From positions 1-64,000 of the forward strand of contig CAJPFG010000003.1 of assembly GCA_905339235.1 (NCBI GenBank): a stretch of DNA of 64,000 nt, read 5' to 3'. Under the pieces are notes generated by a model. That model ran no database searches, had not been told where the DNA came from, and was given only the letters and a program-made list of their open reading frames with translations. Both the position numbers and the translations under genes were made by a program. The stretch is from Phycisphaerales bacterium. Its GTDB lineage: Bacteria > Planctomycetota > Phycisphaerae > Phycisphaerales > UBA1924. Positions 8,226 to 17,438 of this stretch are shown in pieces; positions within the stretch are counted from its first letter, which is position 1; the number at the start of each line of letters is the position of its first letter.

Positions 8226-10526
8226 ATGCACGCTCCATTCCAACTCCGTCGCGCGGCCGTCTGCTCCGCGCTATGGCTCGCCGCCGCGTGCCCGTCTCTC
8301 GCACAAGATGTGCGCCAACCCGGGCAGAACGCCCCTCAAACCCCCCTCACCCTCGCCTCCCAACTCGACCTCCCCCGCCTCCTCGACCTCTGCGCCGACC
8401 GCCTTCATCTCCGCATCGACTACGACCCCGCGGCCGTCAAGGGCCAGGTCACCCTCCGCCTTCCCGATTCACTCTCCGACGCCGAACTCTGGGATCTCAC
8501 CAATCAACTCCTCGCGCAGCGCGGCTTCACCACCGTCCGCGCCGCCGGCGGGCAGACTGTCAGCGTCGTCAAGTCCACCGACGCGGCCGCGCTCGCCCGC
8601 ATCGAGACGCCCGCGGCCAAGCCCGACAACGCGCCCGCCGCGCCGCCCGACGCGGCCCGCGCCGGCTTCGCCTCGCTCGTCGTCGCGCCCAGGTACCGAT
8701 CGGTCAAGGACGCCGCCGATGCCATCCGCCCGCTGCTCACCAAGGGCGTCGGTTCCGCGACGGCACTGGGCGAGTCGCGCCTGCTGCTGATCAGCGATTT
8801 CACGCCGCGCCTGGGCGAGATCCAGTCCCTGCTCGAACGCATCGACGCCCCCAGCGGCATGATCGTCGAGGAACTCGCCGCCAAGAACGTTCCCGCCGCG
8901 ACGCTCGTTGCAACACTGATGCAAGTTGCGCAGAAACGCGATGCGCTCAGCGGCGACAAACTCCCCGGCGAGGTCATCGTCTCCCCCGCCGGCGGGGGCG
9001 TGGTGCTCATCACCCCGGAACCGCAGGCCGCGGCCTGGCGCGAGATGATCGCCCGATTCGACCAGCGCGAGGGCGTCGAGACCCGCAACTACGTGCCCCG
9101 CGTCTTCGCCGCCAAGGACGTCGGCAAACTCGTTGAAGAGACTATGAAGTTTTCGGGGGCTGGCGGTGCCGCGTCCAAGGACGAACGCTGGCGCGTGATC
9201 ATCGACGAACTCACCGGGACGCTCGTCGTCACCGCCACGCCTTCGCAGCACGCGCAGATCGTCGAACTCATGACTCGCCTGGACGCCGCCGGCGGCGGCC
9301 CGATGCCCATGCGGTCCTACCCCATCCGCAACCGGCCTGTCAGCGAGATGATCGAGACGCTCTCGCGACTGATCGAGGCGGGCGTGCTGGATGCGGGCGG
9401 CGATATTAGTCGTGAAGGGATTCGCGCGGCGGGGGCGCAGCGAACCACGCGAGATCTCACCACCGGCGTGGTGAGCCCGGCGGGCGTTCTTCTGGGCACG
9501 GACGCGCCCGGCGTTACTAATGCAACAAGTTCGGCATTCGCGGGTACACCGCAGTCAGCCCAGGGCGCGGCGAGGCCGGTCGGCGCAAGCCATGATGACC
9601 ACACCCCGCTCCGTCTCACCGCCGACGAATCGACCAACACTCTCATCGCGGTGGGCGAGCCGCGGCTGCTCTCCCAGTTGGAATCGCTCCTCCAGTTGCT
9701 GGACGTGCGCCAGCCCCAGGTCATGCTCGAGGTTGTGCTCGTCAGCGTCACCGATTCCGACGCGGTCAACCTCGGCATCGAACTCGAGAAACTCGGCAAC
9801 ATCGGCGACGCCGCCTACAAGGTCGCTTCTCTCTTCGGCCTCTCCACAGGCGCCGCCGGCGCCCGCACCGTCGCCGACGCCGCCGGCTTCACCGGCGCCG
9901 TCCTCAGTCCCGGCGAGTTCAACATCGTCGTGCGGGCCCTCGAAGCCATCAACAAGGGCCGCTCGCTCTCCAACCCCAAAGTGCTCGTCGCCAACAACGA
10001 GCAGGCCCGATTCTCCTCCGTACTGCAACAGCCCTTCGTGCGGACCGATACCACCAGCAACACAGCAACGAGTTCCTTTGGCGGGAGCGACTCGGCCGGC
10101 ACCACCATCAGCGTCAAGCCCCAGATCGCCCAGGGCGATCACCTCGTGCTGACATATAACATCAGCCTCAGTTCATTCGTCGGCACCCCAGCCGCGGCCG
10201 GGCTCCCTCCGCCCAAGCAACAGAACACGGTGGACTCGGTCGCCACCATCCCCGATGGCCACACCGTCGTGATCGGCGGGCTCGAACTCCAGAGCGACAG
10301 CAAGAGCACCAGCCAGATCCCCGTGCTCGGCGACGTGCCGCTTCTGGGCGAACTCTTCAAGAACCGCTCCAAGGGGAGCAACCACACCAAGTTCTACGCC
10401 TTCATCAAGGCCACCGTCCTGCGCAGCGGCAGCCTCGAAGACCTCAGGTACGTCAGCCGCATCGACGGCGCGGCCATGGGCGTCAACGACGGATTCCCGG
10501 AAGTCCGGCCGCGGGTGATCCGATGA
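8226..10526 (+). CDS. gspD: Secretin (GspD/PilQ family) outer-membrane channel
   Basis: This 766-residue protein would form the outer-membrane ring of a type II secretion or type IV pilus-like system. A signal peptide ends near SLAQ (residue 27). Residues about 40-110 resemble the N0/STN domain (LLDLCADRLHLRIDYD). Repeated N1-type ring domains follow (KNVPAATLVATLMQV, IRNRPVSEMIETLSRLIEAG). The secretin core lies in the last 250 residues, with VMLEVVLVSVTDSD, LSNPKVLVANNEQA and the typical IPVLGDVPLLGELFKNRS near the end. I start at ATG 8226 because only this start gives a clean signal peptide; the frame opens earlier at 8148. It overlaps the next gene by 4 bp (ATGA). Confidence 0.92.
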   Translation: MHAPFQLRRAAVCSALWLAAACPSLAQDVRQPGQNAPQTPLTLASQLDLPRLLDLCADRLHLRIDYDPAAVKGQVTLRLPDSLSDAELWDLTNQLLAQRGFTTVRAAGGQTVSVVKSTDAAALARIETPAAKPDNAPAAPPDAARAGFASLVVAPRYRSVKDAADAIRPLLTKGVGSATALGESRLLLISDFTPRLGEIQSLLERIDAPSGMIVEELAAKNVPAATLVATLMQVAQKRDALSGDKLPGEVIVSPAGGGVVLITPEPQAAAWREMIARFDQREGVETRNYVPRVFAAKDVGKLVEETMKFSGAGGAASKDERWRVIIDELTGTLVVTATPSQHAQIVELMTRLDAAGGGPMPMRSYPIRNRPVSEMIETLSRLIEAGVLDAGGDISREGIRAAGAQRTTRDLTTGVVSPAGVLLGTDAPGVTNATSSAFAGTPQSAQGAARPVGASHDDHTPLRLTADESTNTLIAVGEPRLLSQLESLLQLLDVRQPQVMLEVVLVSVTDSDAVNLGIELEKLGNIGDAAYKVASLFGLSTGAAGARTVADAAGFTGAVLSPGEFNIVVRALEAINKGRSLSNPKVLVANNEQARFSSVLQQPFVRTDTTSNTATSSFGGSDSAGTTISVKPQIAQGDHLVLTYNISLSSFVGTPAAAGLPPPKQQNTVDSVATIPDGHTVVIGGLELQSDSKSTSQIPVLGDVPLLGELFKNRSKGSNHTKFYAFIKATVLRSGSLEDLRYVSRIDGAAMGVNDGFPEVRPRVIR

Positions 10527-12148
10527 CCGCCCTCGCCGACGCGGCCGTGATCGAGCCCAAACCCGCCAATCCCGCGGCCCCGCTCACCGCCGACCCCAGC
10601 CTCGAGTTTCTCAGCCTCATCCCCCACGACTTCGCGCGCCGTCATCTCGTCCTCAGCCGCGGCCAGCACAACGGCGTCGAATACCTCGCCATCAGCGATC
10701 GCACTTCCGCGGCCGTGGCCTTTAACGTCGGCGTGCGGCTCGCACGCGCCGTTCACTCCGAGATTGCCCCGGGCGAGGAGATCGCCGCGGCCATCGACCG
10801 GGCCTACGCCGCCGCGTCGAACACCGCGAGCGGCGCCGAGCAGGCCCGCGCCTCGCGCGACGACGACCCCGTCGAACTCGCCATCGCTGACGGCGAGCAG
10901 GCCGACGTGCAGGCCGCGCTGCGCTCCGCCGAGGCCGATCTCCTGCACACCTCCGGCAAGGCGCCCATGGTGCGCCTCGTGGACCTCCTGCTCTTCGAGG
11001 CCCTGCAGCGCTCCGCCAGCGACGTGCACATCCAGCCGGTGAGCGACCGCGTCATCGTCCGCTACCGGCTCGACGGGGTGTTGCACGTGGTGCGCGAAAT
11101 GCCCGCGGCCGCGCTCCCCGCCATCGTCAGCCGCGTGAAGGTCATGGCCCGGCTCGACGTCGCGGAGCAGCGGGCCCCGCAGGACGGCCGCGCCACCGTC
11201 ACACTCGGCGGCGCCCGCCGCCCCCACGAATCCCGCCGAATCGACCTGCGCATCAGCACGCTCCCCACGACCTACGGCGAGCGCGTGGTGATTCGCATCC
11301 TCGACGCCGCGCGATCGGCCGGGCTGCTGCGCTTCGCCGCGCTGGGGATGCCCGCGGATGTGGAGCGGGCGTACCTCGCGCAGGCCTCGCGCACCAACGG
11401 CATCGTCCTGGTGACCGGCCCCACGGGAAGCGGCAAGACCACCACCCTCTACGCCACGCTGGCCTGGATCACCCAGACCAAGACCGCGGGCGATGCCCCG
11501 AGCGTGGCGCGATCGCCCAACGCCTCCCCGCTCGCGACCTCCTGCTCGCTCAACATCCTTACCATCGAGGACCCGGTCGAGTACGACCTCGCCACCTCGG
11601 GGCTGGCCATCAGCCAGACGCAACTCAACGTCAAGAAGGGCGTGACCTTCGCCGCGGGCCTGCGCCACATCCTGCGCCAGGACCCCGACGTGATCATGGT
11701 CGGCGAAGTGCGCGACGAAGAGACGGCGCGCATCGCGGTGCAGGCCAGCCTCACCGGGCACCTCGTGCTCAGCACGCTCCACACCAACGATGCCCCCAGC
11801 GCCGTGGCGCGACTGCTGGATCTGGGCGTCGAGCCCTTCCTGGTCAGTTCCTCGCTCGCGGCAGTCCTCGCCCAGCGGCTGGTGCGGACCCTTCATTTGG
11901 ATTGCGCCGGAGCGGGCTGCGCGGCCTGCCTGCACACCGGCTTCCAAGGTCGGACCGGGCTCTTCGAACTGCTGGTGCTCGACCAGGCCCTGCGCGACCA
12001 GGTGGCCAAGCACACCTCGGCGCAGGTGATCCGGTCGCTGGCGATCGGCAAGGGCATGACCACGCTCACGGAGGCAGGACGACGGCTGATCTCGCAGGGC
12101 CGCACGACGGCCGCGGAAGTCGCGCGGGTGATCGAAGGGGTCGAATAG
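10523..12148 (+). CDS. gspE: GspE/PilB-type secretion ATPase
   Basis: The 541-residue product is the cytoplasmic hexameric ATPase that powers pseudopilus assembly. An N-terminal GspE/MshE-like domain covers roughly residues 20-110. The motor domain has Walker [11 protein letters not shown] at about 299, the Asp box around LTIEDPVEYDL, Walker B in DPDVIMVGEVRDEET and a His box in STLHTNDAPSAV. The zinc-binding insertion seen in most GspE proteins (two CxxC pairs about 29 residues apart) is shortened to DCAGAGCAAC near residue 461. The start codon overlaps the stop of gspD, so the two are translationally coupled. Confidence 0.93.
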   Translation: MTALADAAVIEPKPANPAAPLTADPSLEFLSLIPHDFARRHLVLSRGQHNGVEYLAISDRTSAAVAFNVGVRLARAVHSEIAPGEEIAAAIDRAYAAASNTASGAEQARASRDDDPVELAIADGEQADVQAALRSAEADLLHTSGKAPMVRLVDLLLFEALQRSASDVHIQPVSDRVIVRYRLDGVLHVVREMPAAALPAIVSRVKVMARLDVAEQRAPQDGRATVTLGGARRPHESRRIDLRISTLPTTYGERVVIRILDAARSAGLLRFAALGMPADVERAYLAQASRTNGIVLVTGPTGSGKTTTLYATLAWITQTKTAGDAPSVARSPNASPLATSCSLNILTIEDPVEYDLATSGLAISQTQLNVKKGVTFAAGLRHILRQDPDVIMVGEVRDEETARIAVQASLTGHLVLSTLHTNDAPSAVARLLDLGVEPFLVSSSLAAVLAQRLVRTLHLDCAGAGCAACLHTGFQGRTGLFELLVLDQALRDQVAKHTSAQVIRSLAIGKGMTTLTEAGRRLISQGRTTAAEVARVIEGVE

Positions 12149-12171
12149 CACCAGTGGTCGGAAGGACTCGA

Positions 12172-12699
12172 ATGCAAGGACGGACGGTCAACACGCAGGG
12201 CGCGCTAAAACGAGCACACGCGGCCACCCGCCGACTGCGCGCGGCGTGCATGTGCGCACTGGCCGCGGGCGCCGCTTGGGCCGTTTGGCCGCTCGACGCG
12301 CCCCGGCCGCCGCGACCGGCCGAGAGCGAAGCCCCCGTCCTCGCGGCGCCCGAGCCCGCGGTCTCGCGCCTCGATCTCGTCGCCTTTGAAGCCCCGGTCT
12401 TCATGCTCCCCGCCGACGACTTACGCGTCGCCTCGGCCCCGCCGGCGCCCCCACCACCGCCGCCGCCGCTGAAGTTGCAGTTGCTGGGAATCGCGAGAGG
12501 TTCGACCGACGACTCGGGATTCGTTGCCACCTTGTATGACCCCGACTCGGATCGCGTCCGCCGCGCCGTTGCCGGGGAGACGCTTGGTGCATGGCGGGTC
12601 GAAGTAGTGACCGCCGACAGCGTCTCGTTGCGACAGGGGAACTCAAACCACCAACTGGCGATCCGCACGGACCGGCCGGCCAGGGGAGGTGCGCCTTGA
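12172..12699 (+). CDS. GspC/PilP-like inner-membrane secretion component
   Basis: The product has 175 residues. A membrane anchor lies at about residues 20-42 (MCALAAGAAWAVWPL). A Pro- and Ala-rich linker follows, including a run of seven prolines. The C-terminal domain reads LKLQLLGIARGSTDDSG, then GETLGAWRVEVVTADSVSLRQG. This 'LLGI ... G..L..W.V..I..D.V.L..G' pattern is the homology region of GspC and the fold of PilP, which contacts the secretin N0 domain. The ATG at 12172 follows gspE by 23 bp. The stop overlaps the next start (TTGA). Identification rests on pattern, size and operon position. Confidence 0.65.
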   Translation: MQGRTVNTQGALKRAHAATRRLRAACMCALAAGAAWAVWPLDAPRPPRPAESEAPVLAAPEPAVSRLDLVAFEAPVFMLPADDLRVASAPPAPPPPPPPLKLQLLGIARGSTDDSGFVATLYDPDSDRVRRAVAGETLGAWRVEVVTADSVSLRQGNSNHQLAIRTDRPARGGAP

Positions 12700-13553
12700 G
12701 CGGCCATGACGAGCCTATCTATATAGATTGGCCCGCCGAGCGGTTCTACTGGGCGGTGCTGGATTGCCCGGGGGTTCCGATCTTCAGCGGCCGGCCACAC
12801 GCCGCGGCCGGGCTGGATTTGCAACTCGCCGAAGACCTGCCCGAACCGATCGCAGACCTCCATGCAGTGTACTCGCGGCTGGACGAGCGCCGCGTGCTCG
12901 CGTGCGCCGCGCGGCGGAGCGATCTGGCCTCGCTCGATCCGCGCACGCTCTCGCTTCGCCCGGCCGCGCCGCCCGCCTTTGGCTCCGATGCGCAGCCGGG
13001 CGAGATCGAGTTGCTCGTCGGCGACTTTGAACCGGCCCCGCTCCGGCGAGCACGCATGGCGCGAGCCCGCTGGGTCGCCGCGGCCGTTCTGGGCCTTTGC
13101 ACGCTCGGCGCATTCGGCCTGCTGCGGCGCGCCGGCCATTGGGATTCGGTTGCGAGCAACGCCGCGCAGGCTGCCCGCGCGGCCGCGGCGCAGGCGTTGC
13201 CCGACGAACCCAGCGATTCGCCCGCCCTGGTCATTCGCCTGCGCGACGAACTCGACCTGCTCCGCCGCACACGCCGGCCATCGCCGGCACTCGCGGGCGC
13301 CGCGGACGCGGCCGTGGAACTCAACCACCTTCTGGCCGCCTGGCCCAAGGCGCAACCGGCGACGACCGACTCGCTTTCGATCACGCCGACAAGCCTCGCT
13401 CTCAGCGTCGGGCTGGATGGCGACGCGAAGCCGTTTCTGGGCGAACTCGGCACGCCGCCGGGTTGGCGTCGCGAGGAGCCGCGCATTTCACGCGGTTCGG
13501 GCGGTGGAATCGTGCAGGCCACCGTGCAGTTCCGACGGGAGGCGTCACGATGA
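12696..13553 (+). CDS. GspL/PilN-like bitopic membrane protein
   Basis: I start at TTG 12696 because GGGGAGG lies six bases upstream and the codon overlaps the previous stop, giving 285 residues. About 125 cytoplasmic residues come first, then one transmembrane helix (WVAAAVLGLCTLGAFGLL), an Ala-rich coiled segment and a periplasmic domain of about 110 residues. The architecture fits GspL or PilN, which link the ATPase to the inner-membrane platform. The cytoplasmic part is much shorter than the actin-like domain of typical GspL. Assignment depends on topology and operon order, since sequence similarity is too weak to judge by eye. Confidence 0.55.
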   Translation: MSGHDEPIYIDWPAERFYWAVLDCPGVPIFSGRPHAAAGLDLQLAEDLPEPIADLHAVYSRLDERRVLACAARRSDLASLDPRTLSLRPAAPPAFGSDAQPGEIELLVGDFEPAPLRRARMARARWVAAAVLGLCTLGAFGLLRRAGHWDSVASNAAQAARAAAAQALPDEPSDSPALVIRLRDELDLLRRTRRPSPALAGAADAAVELNHLLAAWPKAQPATTDSLSITPTSLALSVGLDGDAKPFLGELGTPPGWRREEPRISRGSGGGIVQATVQFRREASR

Positions 13554-14101
13554 AGCCCGCCACGCTCATCATCGTTTCCATGTCGCTCGGCGCGGCGGTG
13601 CTCGCAATGCCGGCGCTGCGGGCGAGCCGCGCGGCCGGCCGCGCGGCCGAGGCGGTTGCGTTCCAGCAATCCGTGGTCGAAGACGCCGCGGAAGTGCGGC
13701 GACTTCGCACCACGCGACCGGCGATCTCCGCGGGCAAACGCCCTCAGCCCAACGTGTACGCGCACTTGACCGATGCGCTGGTGGAGGCCGGGCTCCCGGC
13801 GCACGTGCTCAAGGATGTCACACCGGGCGAGGATTCCTCGATCCGCATCGACGGCGCGCCGGGCAACTATCGCCGCCAGAGCATGCGAGTCACGCTCGAA
13901 TCGCTGACGCTCCCACAGACCGGTCGGTTTCTCGACGCATGGCGCGTCGGTCAGCCGGAGTGGACCATCGCGTCGATGCAACTCACGCCAATGCCCGGAA
14001 AGGGCCGCGACAAGGCCGGCGATACGCCTCGCGCGCTGCGTATCTCGATCGTCATGGAAGCGACCTATCTGGACGTACCTCAAGGAAAGAACCTCCCATG
14101 A
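13550..14101 (+). CDS. GspM/PilO-like inner-membrane protein
   Basis: This 183-residue protein has one N-terminal transmembrane helix (residues about 4-24), a helical spacer and a periplasmic domain. In that domain, YRRQSMRVTLESLTLPQTGR resembles the ferredoxin-like fold of GspM and PilO, where 'V.V.l.g.f..l..Fl' motifs occur. ATG 13550 overlaps the previous stop by 4 bp and its own stop overlaps the next ATG by 4 bp. Its position after a GspL/PilN-like gene is the normal order for L-M or N-O pairs. Confidence 0.55.
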   Translation: MKPATLIIVSMSLGAAVLAMPALRASRAAGRAAEAVAFQQSVVEDAAEVRRLRTTRPAISAGKRPQPNVYAHLTDALVEAGLPAHVLKDVTPGEDSSIRIDGAPGNYRRQSMRVTLESLTLPQTGRFLDAWRVGQPEWTIASMQLTPMPGKGRDKAGDTPRALRISIVMEATYLDVPQGKNLP

Positions 14102-14673
14102 ATCGACCTGTGTTCACGATCATGCTCGGCGCCATCGGCCTGATCGCGGGCTGTGCCGCGACTCCGGGCCGCGGGCCTTACGAGTCGTCCGCTCCCGCCG
14201 ATCGTCATTCCACCCGCGCGGACGACCTGAACCGGGAGGCGGTCGCGGTCATCGAGACCGATCCGGCGAAGGCCGAGCGACTGTTGCGCGAGGCGCTGAG
14301 CGCCGATCTGTTCCACGGCCCGGCGCATAACAACCTGGGGACGCTGCTGCTGGCGAAGGGCCGGCTGTACGAGGCGAGCGAGGAGTTCACGTGGGGTTCG
14401 AAGTTGTTGCCCGGGCATCCGGATCCTCGCATGAATCTGGCTCTGACGCTGGAACTGGCGGGGCGGAGCGACGATGCGATTTCGACGTATCGCACGGCGC
14501 TGGAGGTGTATCCCGAGCACATCCCCACGCTGCAGGCGCTCACGCGGTTGCAGATCCGGGTAGGGCGGCTGGATGCGAACACGGCGTCGAACCTGGCGAC
14601 GATCTCGCTGCGCGGCGAGAGCGAGGAGTGGCGCGGGTGGGCGAGGCTGGAGTTGGCGCGGCGGGATCGGTAG
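14098..14673 (+). CDS. TPR lipoprotein of the secretion operon
   Basis: The 191-residue product has a lipoprotein signal with lipobox LIAGC (Cys 19). At least three tetratricopeptide repeats follow at about residues 45-150 (AERLLREALSADLFHGPAHN, LYEASEEFTWGSKLLPGHP, DDAISTYRTALEVYPEHIP). TPR lipoproteins such as PilF/PilW act as pilotins for secretins, and this may be that role here. It is the last gene of the D-E-C-L-M series and ends 5 bp before a convergent gene. Confidence 0.7.
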   Translation: MNRPVFTIMLGAIGLIAGCAATPGRGPYESSAPADRHSTRADDLNREAVAVIETDPAKAERLLREALSADLFHGPAHNNLGTLLLAKGRLYEASEEFTWGSKLLPGHPDPRMNLALTLELAGRSDDAISTYRTALEVYPEHIPTLQALTRLQIRVGRLDANTASNLATISLRGESEEWRGWARLELARRDR

Positions 14674-14678
14674 GGGCG

Positions 14679-15767
14679 TCAGGTCGTGCGGGTTGGGCGT
14701 TGGGCGCTGATCCATTCGTAACCCTGAATGACCGCGCGGACGTGGTCGCTGGCGCGGCGGTTGGTGCGGACGAACTCCTGGGCCGTGGCGGCGAGGGCTC
14801 GGGCGCGATCGGGGTTGCTCAGAACATCCGAAACAACGCGGGTCCAGCCGGCCGATTCGGCGGGTGGGACGAGACGCGCGGTGCGGGCATCGATGAGGAC
14901 GCTGACCATGGGGTCGGAGGCGGCGAGGACGATCATGCCGGTGGCCATGGCTTCGAGGACGGTGCTGCGTGCTTCGCCATGAGCATCGGGCTGGATGAGG
15001 ATGTCGCCCTGGAGAAGGAGGTCGCGCCGGCTTTCGAGTTCGTCGATGAGGGAGAACTGAGGAAGGAGGTTGAGTTTGCGGGCGAGCGCCCAGAGGCCGG
15101 AGCGGCGGGCGGCGACGGCGTCGCAGAAGATGAGCAGGTCCTTGCGCGTCGAGGCGACATCGGCGAGGCCGCGGAGCGCGGCGGCGAACGCCGGCGCGTC
15201 GCGTCCGGAGCCGACGATCATGGCGGAGGGCGCGCGGTCGGGGGCGAGGATGGGGCGGAGCGAAGGCTCGGCGACGGTTCCCCAGGCGGCGAGGCGGACA
15301 GGGCGGGATTCGGCGCCGCCGGCGAGCGAGCGTTCGATGGCGGGGTCGGGCGCGATGAAGAGGGTCCGGTGGCCGCGCGGCTCGATGCTGCGGGCGCGTT
15401 CGACGAGCCCGGCGCGCCACACTTCGAGGACCAGCGACGCGCCGAGCGCGGCGGCGGTGTCGGCGCCGAGGCTCCAGGCCGATCCGCCGAAGACGTGGAC
15501 GACATCGACGCCCTCGTAGGCGAGTTCGCCGGCCTGCTCGACGATTCGGGCGAGGCGGGCGGCGGCGAGTTTTCGGGTGATCGTGAGGATGCGCGGGGAA
15601 TACGAGACGGTGCGGGTGAAGACGCCGCCGGGCTGCGCGTTGGCGACGGTTTCGGGCGCGGCGTGGATGACGCGGACACCTTCGTCGGCGAGACCGACTT
15701 CGAGCCTCTCGAGCATGGACCGCTCGCGGGAAGCGAAGAAGGCGTCGGTGAGGATGAGGACCCGCAT
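14679..15767 (-). CDS. Group 1 (GT4-like) glycosyltransferase
   Basis: The start at ATG 15767 gives 362 residues beginning MRVLILTDAFF, a typical first strand of a GT-B glycosyltransferase. The second Rossmann half has LIQPDAHGEARSTVLEAMATGMIVLAA, the E-x7-E-like donor-binding region of GT4 enzymes. It would transfer a sugar from a nucleotide sugar to a cell-surface acceptor; the substrate cannot be read from the sequence. It is convergent with the secretion operon and divergent from the transporter at 15855. Confidence 0.75.
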   Translation of the reverse strand: MRVLILTDAFFASRERSMLERLEVGLADEGVRVIHAAPETVANAQPGGVFTRTVSYSPRILTITRKLAAARLARIVEQAGELAYEGVDVVHVFGGSAWSLGADTAAALGASLVLEVWRAGLVERARSIEPRGHRTLFIAPDPAIERSLAGGAESRPVRLAAWGTVAEPSLRPILAPDRAPSAMIVGSGRDAPAFAAALRGLADVASTRKDLLIFCDAVAARRSGLWALARKLNLLPQFSLIDELESRRDLLLQGDILIQPDAHGEARSTVLEAMATGMIVLAASDPMVSVLIDARTARLVPPAESAGWTRVVSDVLSNPDRARALAATAQEFVRTNRRASDHVRAVIQGYEWISAQRPTRTT

Positions 15768-15854
15768 GGCGCCAGAGTCATACGGGCGCGAGGGGGCGGG
15801 GGCAAGGGGGCCGCGCGAGAAGGGGCGGTGTTTCCGAATGGGCGTTCCATATGA

Positions 15855-17438
15855 TTGGCCCCCGCGCGGCGGGCAGGAACCCTGCGATTGGAATCGACTC
15901 CACCGATAGCACAGCCGCAGACGCCGACGACCACGGGCGACAGCACCGTGGCGGTGGTGCCGGAACCGAAAGAAGCGGGCGCGCCGCGCGTGAGCGAGCA
16001 GACGGACGGGCACGTGTTCGAGGTGCTGCGGCACACGCATTTCAGGACGATGTGGTTCGCGGCGTTCGGGTCGTACGTGGGGAACTGGTTCGAGTTCGTG
16101 GCGATCGGGTGGCTGCTGTCGCAGGAGACCAAGTCGGAGGACTGGATGGCGCTGCGCGCGACGGCGCAGTTGTGCCCGACGCTGCTGCTGGGGATGCTGG
16201 CGGGACTAATCGCCGACAGCGTGAACCGGCGGACGCTGCTGATCGTGACGCAGTTCGGGATGATGGTGATCGCGCTGGCGATGGCCGGGGCGGTGTTCGC
16301 GGGGTGGGCGAATCGGTGGGTGCTGGTGGGGTTGTCGCTGGCGCAGGGCGTGGCGGTGGCGTTTAACATGCCCGCGTGGCAGGTGTTGACGCCGCGGCTG
16401 GTGCCGCGGAACGAACTGACGCAGGCGATCACGCTGAGCGGGATTTCGTTCAACATTGCGCGGGTGGTTGGCCCGGCGCTTGCGGGCGGGATCATGCGGG
16501 CGTTCCAGGGCGCGGCGCCCGCGGCGGTGACGGCGGCGGTGGTTCTTACGGCGGAGGGGGCGCTACCGAGGATGGGATCGACGCGGGGCGCGGCGGCGCT
16601 GTTGCTGTTCAACGCGCTGACGTTTGTGGTGGTGATGTTGGCGGTGCTGACGACGCCGGATGCGCCGGCGCCGGCGGAGATGCGCGGGGCGTGGCGGCAT
16701 CCGGCGGTGATCTGGACGCGCAGCCGCGAGGCGATCCGGTGGGTTTGGACGCACAAGGGGCCGCGGGCGGTGTTCCTGGCGATCGTTGTGTTCGCCATGT
16801 TCGCGACTCCGCTGATGCAGTTGATGCCGCTGCTGGTATCGGAGGTGTACCACTCGAAGGAGGACAGTTACGGGATTCTGCTGGCGACGATGGGTGTCGG
16901 GGCGGTGATGGGCGGGCTTGGGATGAAACTCGTGCCGCGGTGGTATCCGATGCACCATTTCATTCCGGTGGCGATCACGCTGGGCGGGGTGTTTATTCTG
17001 CTGCTGAGCCTGGCGGAGACGGTGCCGTGGGCGATGTTCCAGATGTTCTTCGTGGGGATCTTCTGGATGTGGGGGTTTAACTCGACGGCCGCGGCGATGC
17101 AGAACTTGGTGGATGATCAGATGCGGGGGCGGGTGTCGGCGGTGGTGAACACGATCGCGATGGGGCTGATGCCGCTGGGGACGTACGTGGCGAGCCGCGC
17201 CGGGCACGCGGGCGATGCGGTGTTGCGGAGGGCGGCGCCGGGGATCGTGGATTCGGGGACCGGGACGCAGGTGGGACTGGCGACGACCTCGATCGTGCTG
17301 ATCGGGGCGGGCGCGGTGATGCTGATCTGGCGGACGCCGGAGGTGGACGGGCTGCGTCCGGGGGACGCGGGGTACGACCGGCGGCCGGGATTGTGGCGCG
17401 GGATTACGGCGGGGGCGCACCGGCCGCGGGGCGGCTAG
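15855..17438 (+). CDS. MFS transporter, EntS-like
   Basis: This is a major facilitator protein of up to 527 residues with 10-12 hydrophobic helices. The N-terminal signature HFRTMWFAAFGSYVGNWFEF and the loop GLIADSVNRRTLL are typical of the EntS/MFS_3 exporter group. LTQAITLSGISFNIARVVGPALAG is the conserved fourth/fifth helix region. The start is uncertain: the frame opens at TTG 15855, but GTG 15990 (VSEQTDGHVFEVL) would remove an unstructured 45-residue leader. The substrate is unknown. Its stop overlaps the convergent gene by 4 bp. Confidence 0.82.
   Translation: MAPARRAGTLRLESTPPIAQPQTPTTTGDSTVAVVPEPKEAGAPRVSEQTDGHVFEVLRHTHFRTMWFAAFGSYVGNWFEFVAIGWLLSQETKSEDWMALRATAQLCPTLLLGMLAGLIADSVNRRTLLIVTQFGMMVIALAMAGAVFAGWANRWVLVGLSLAQGVAVAFNMPAWQVLTPRLVPRNELTQAITLSGISFNIARVVGPALAGGIMRAFQGAAPAAVTAAVVLTAEGALPRMGSTRGAAALLLFNALTFVVVMLAVLTTPDAPAPAEMRGAWRHPAVIWTRSREAIRWVWTHKGPRAVFLAIVVFAMFATPLMQLMPLLVSEVYHSKEDSYGILLATMGVGAVMGGLGMKLVPRWYPMHHFIPVAITLGGVFILLLSLAETVPWAMFQMFFVGIFWMWGFNSTAAAMQNLVDDQMRGRVSAVVNTIAMGLMPLGTYVASRAGHAGDAVLRRAAPGIVDSGTGTQVGLATTSIVLIGAGAVMLIWRTPEVDGLRPGDAGYDRRPGLWRGITAGAHRPRGG

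Noticed and set aside
10394..12151. A 585-codon minus-strand frame opposite gspE
   Set aside because: Translation is low-complexity Arg/Gly/His-rich sequence, while the plus strand encodes a full GspE with Walker motifs.
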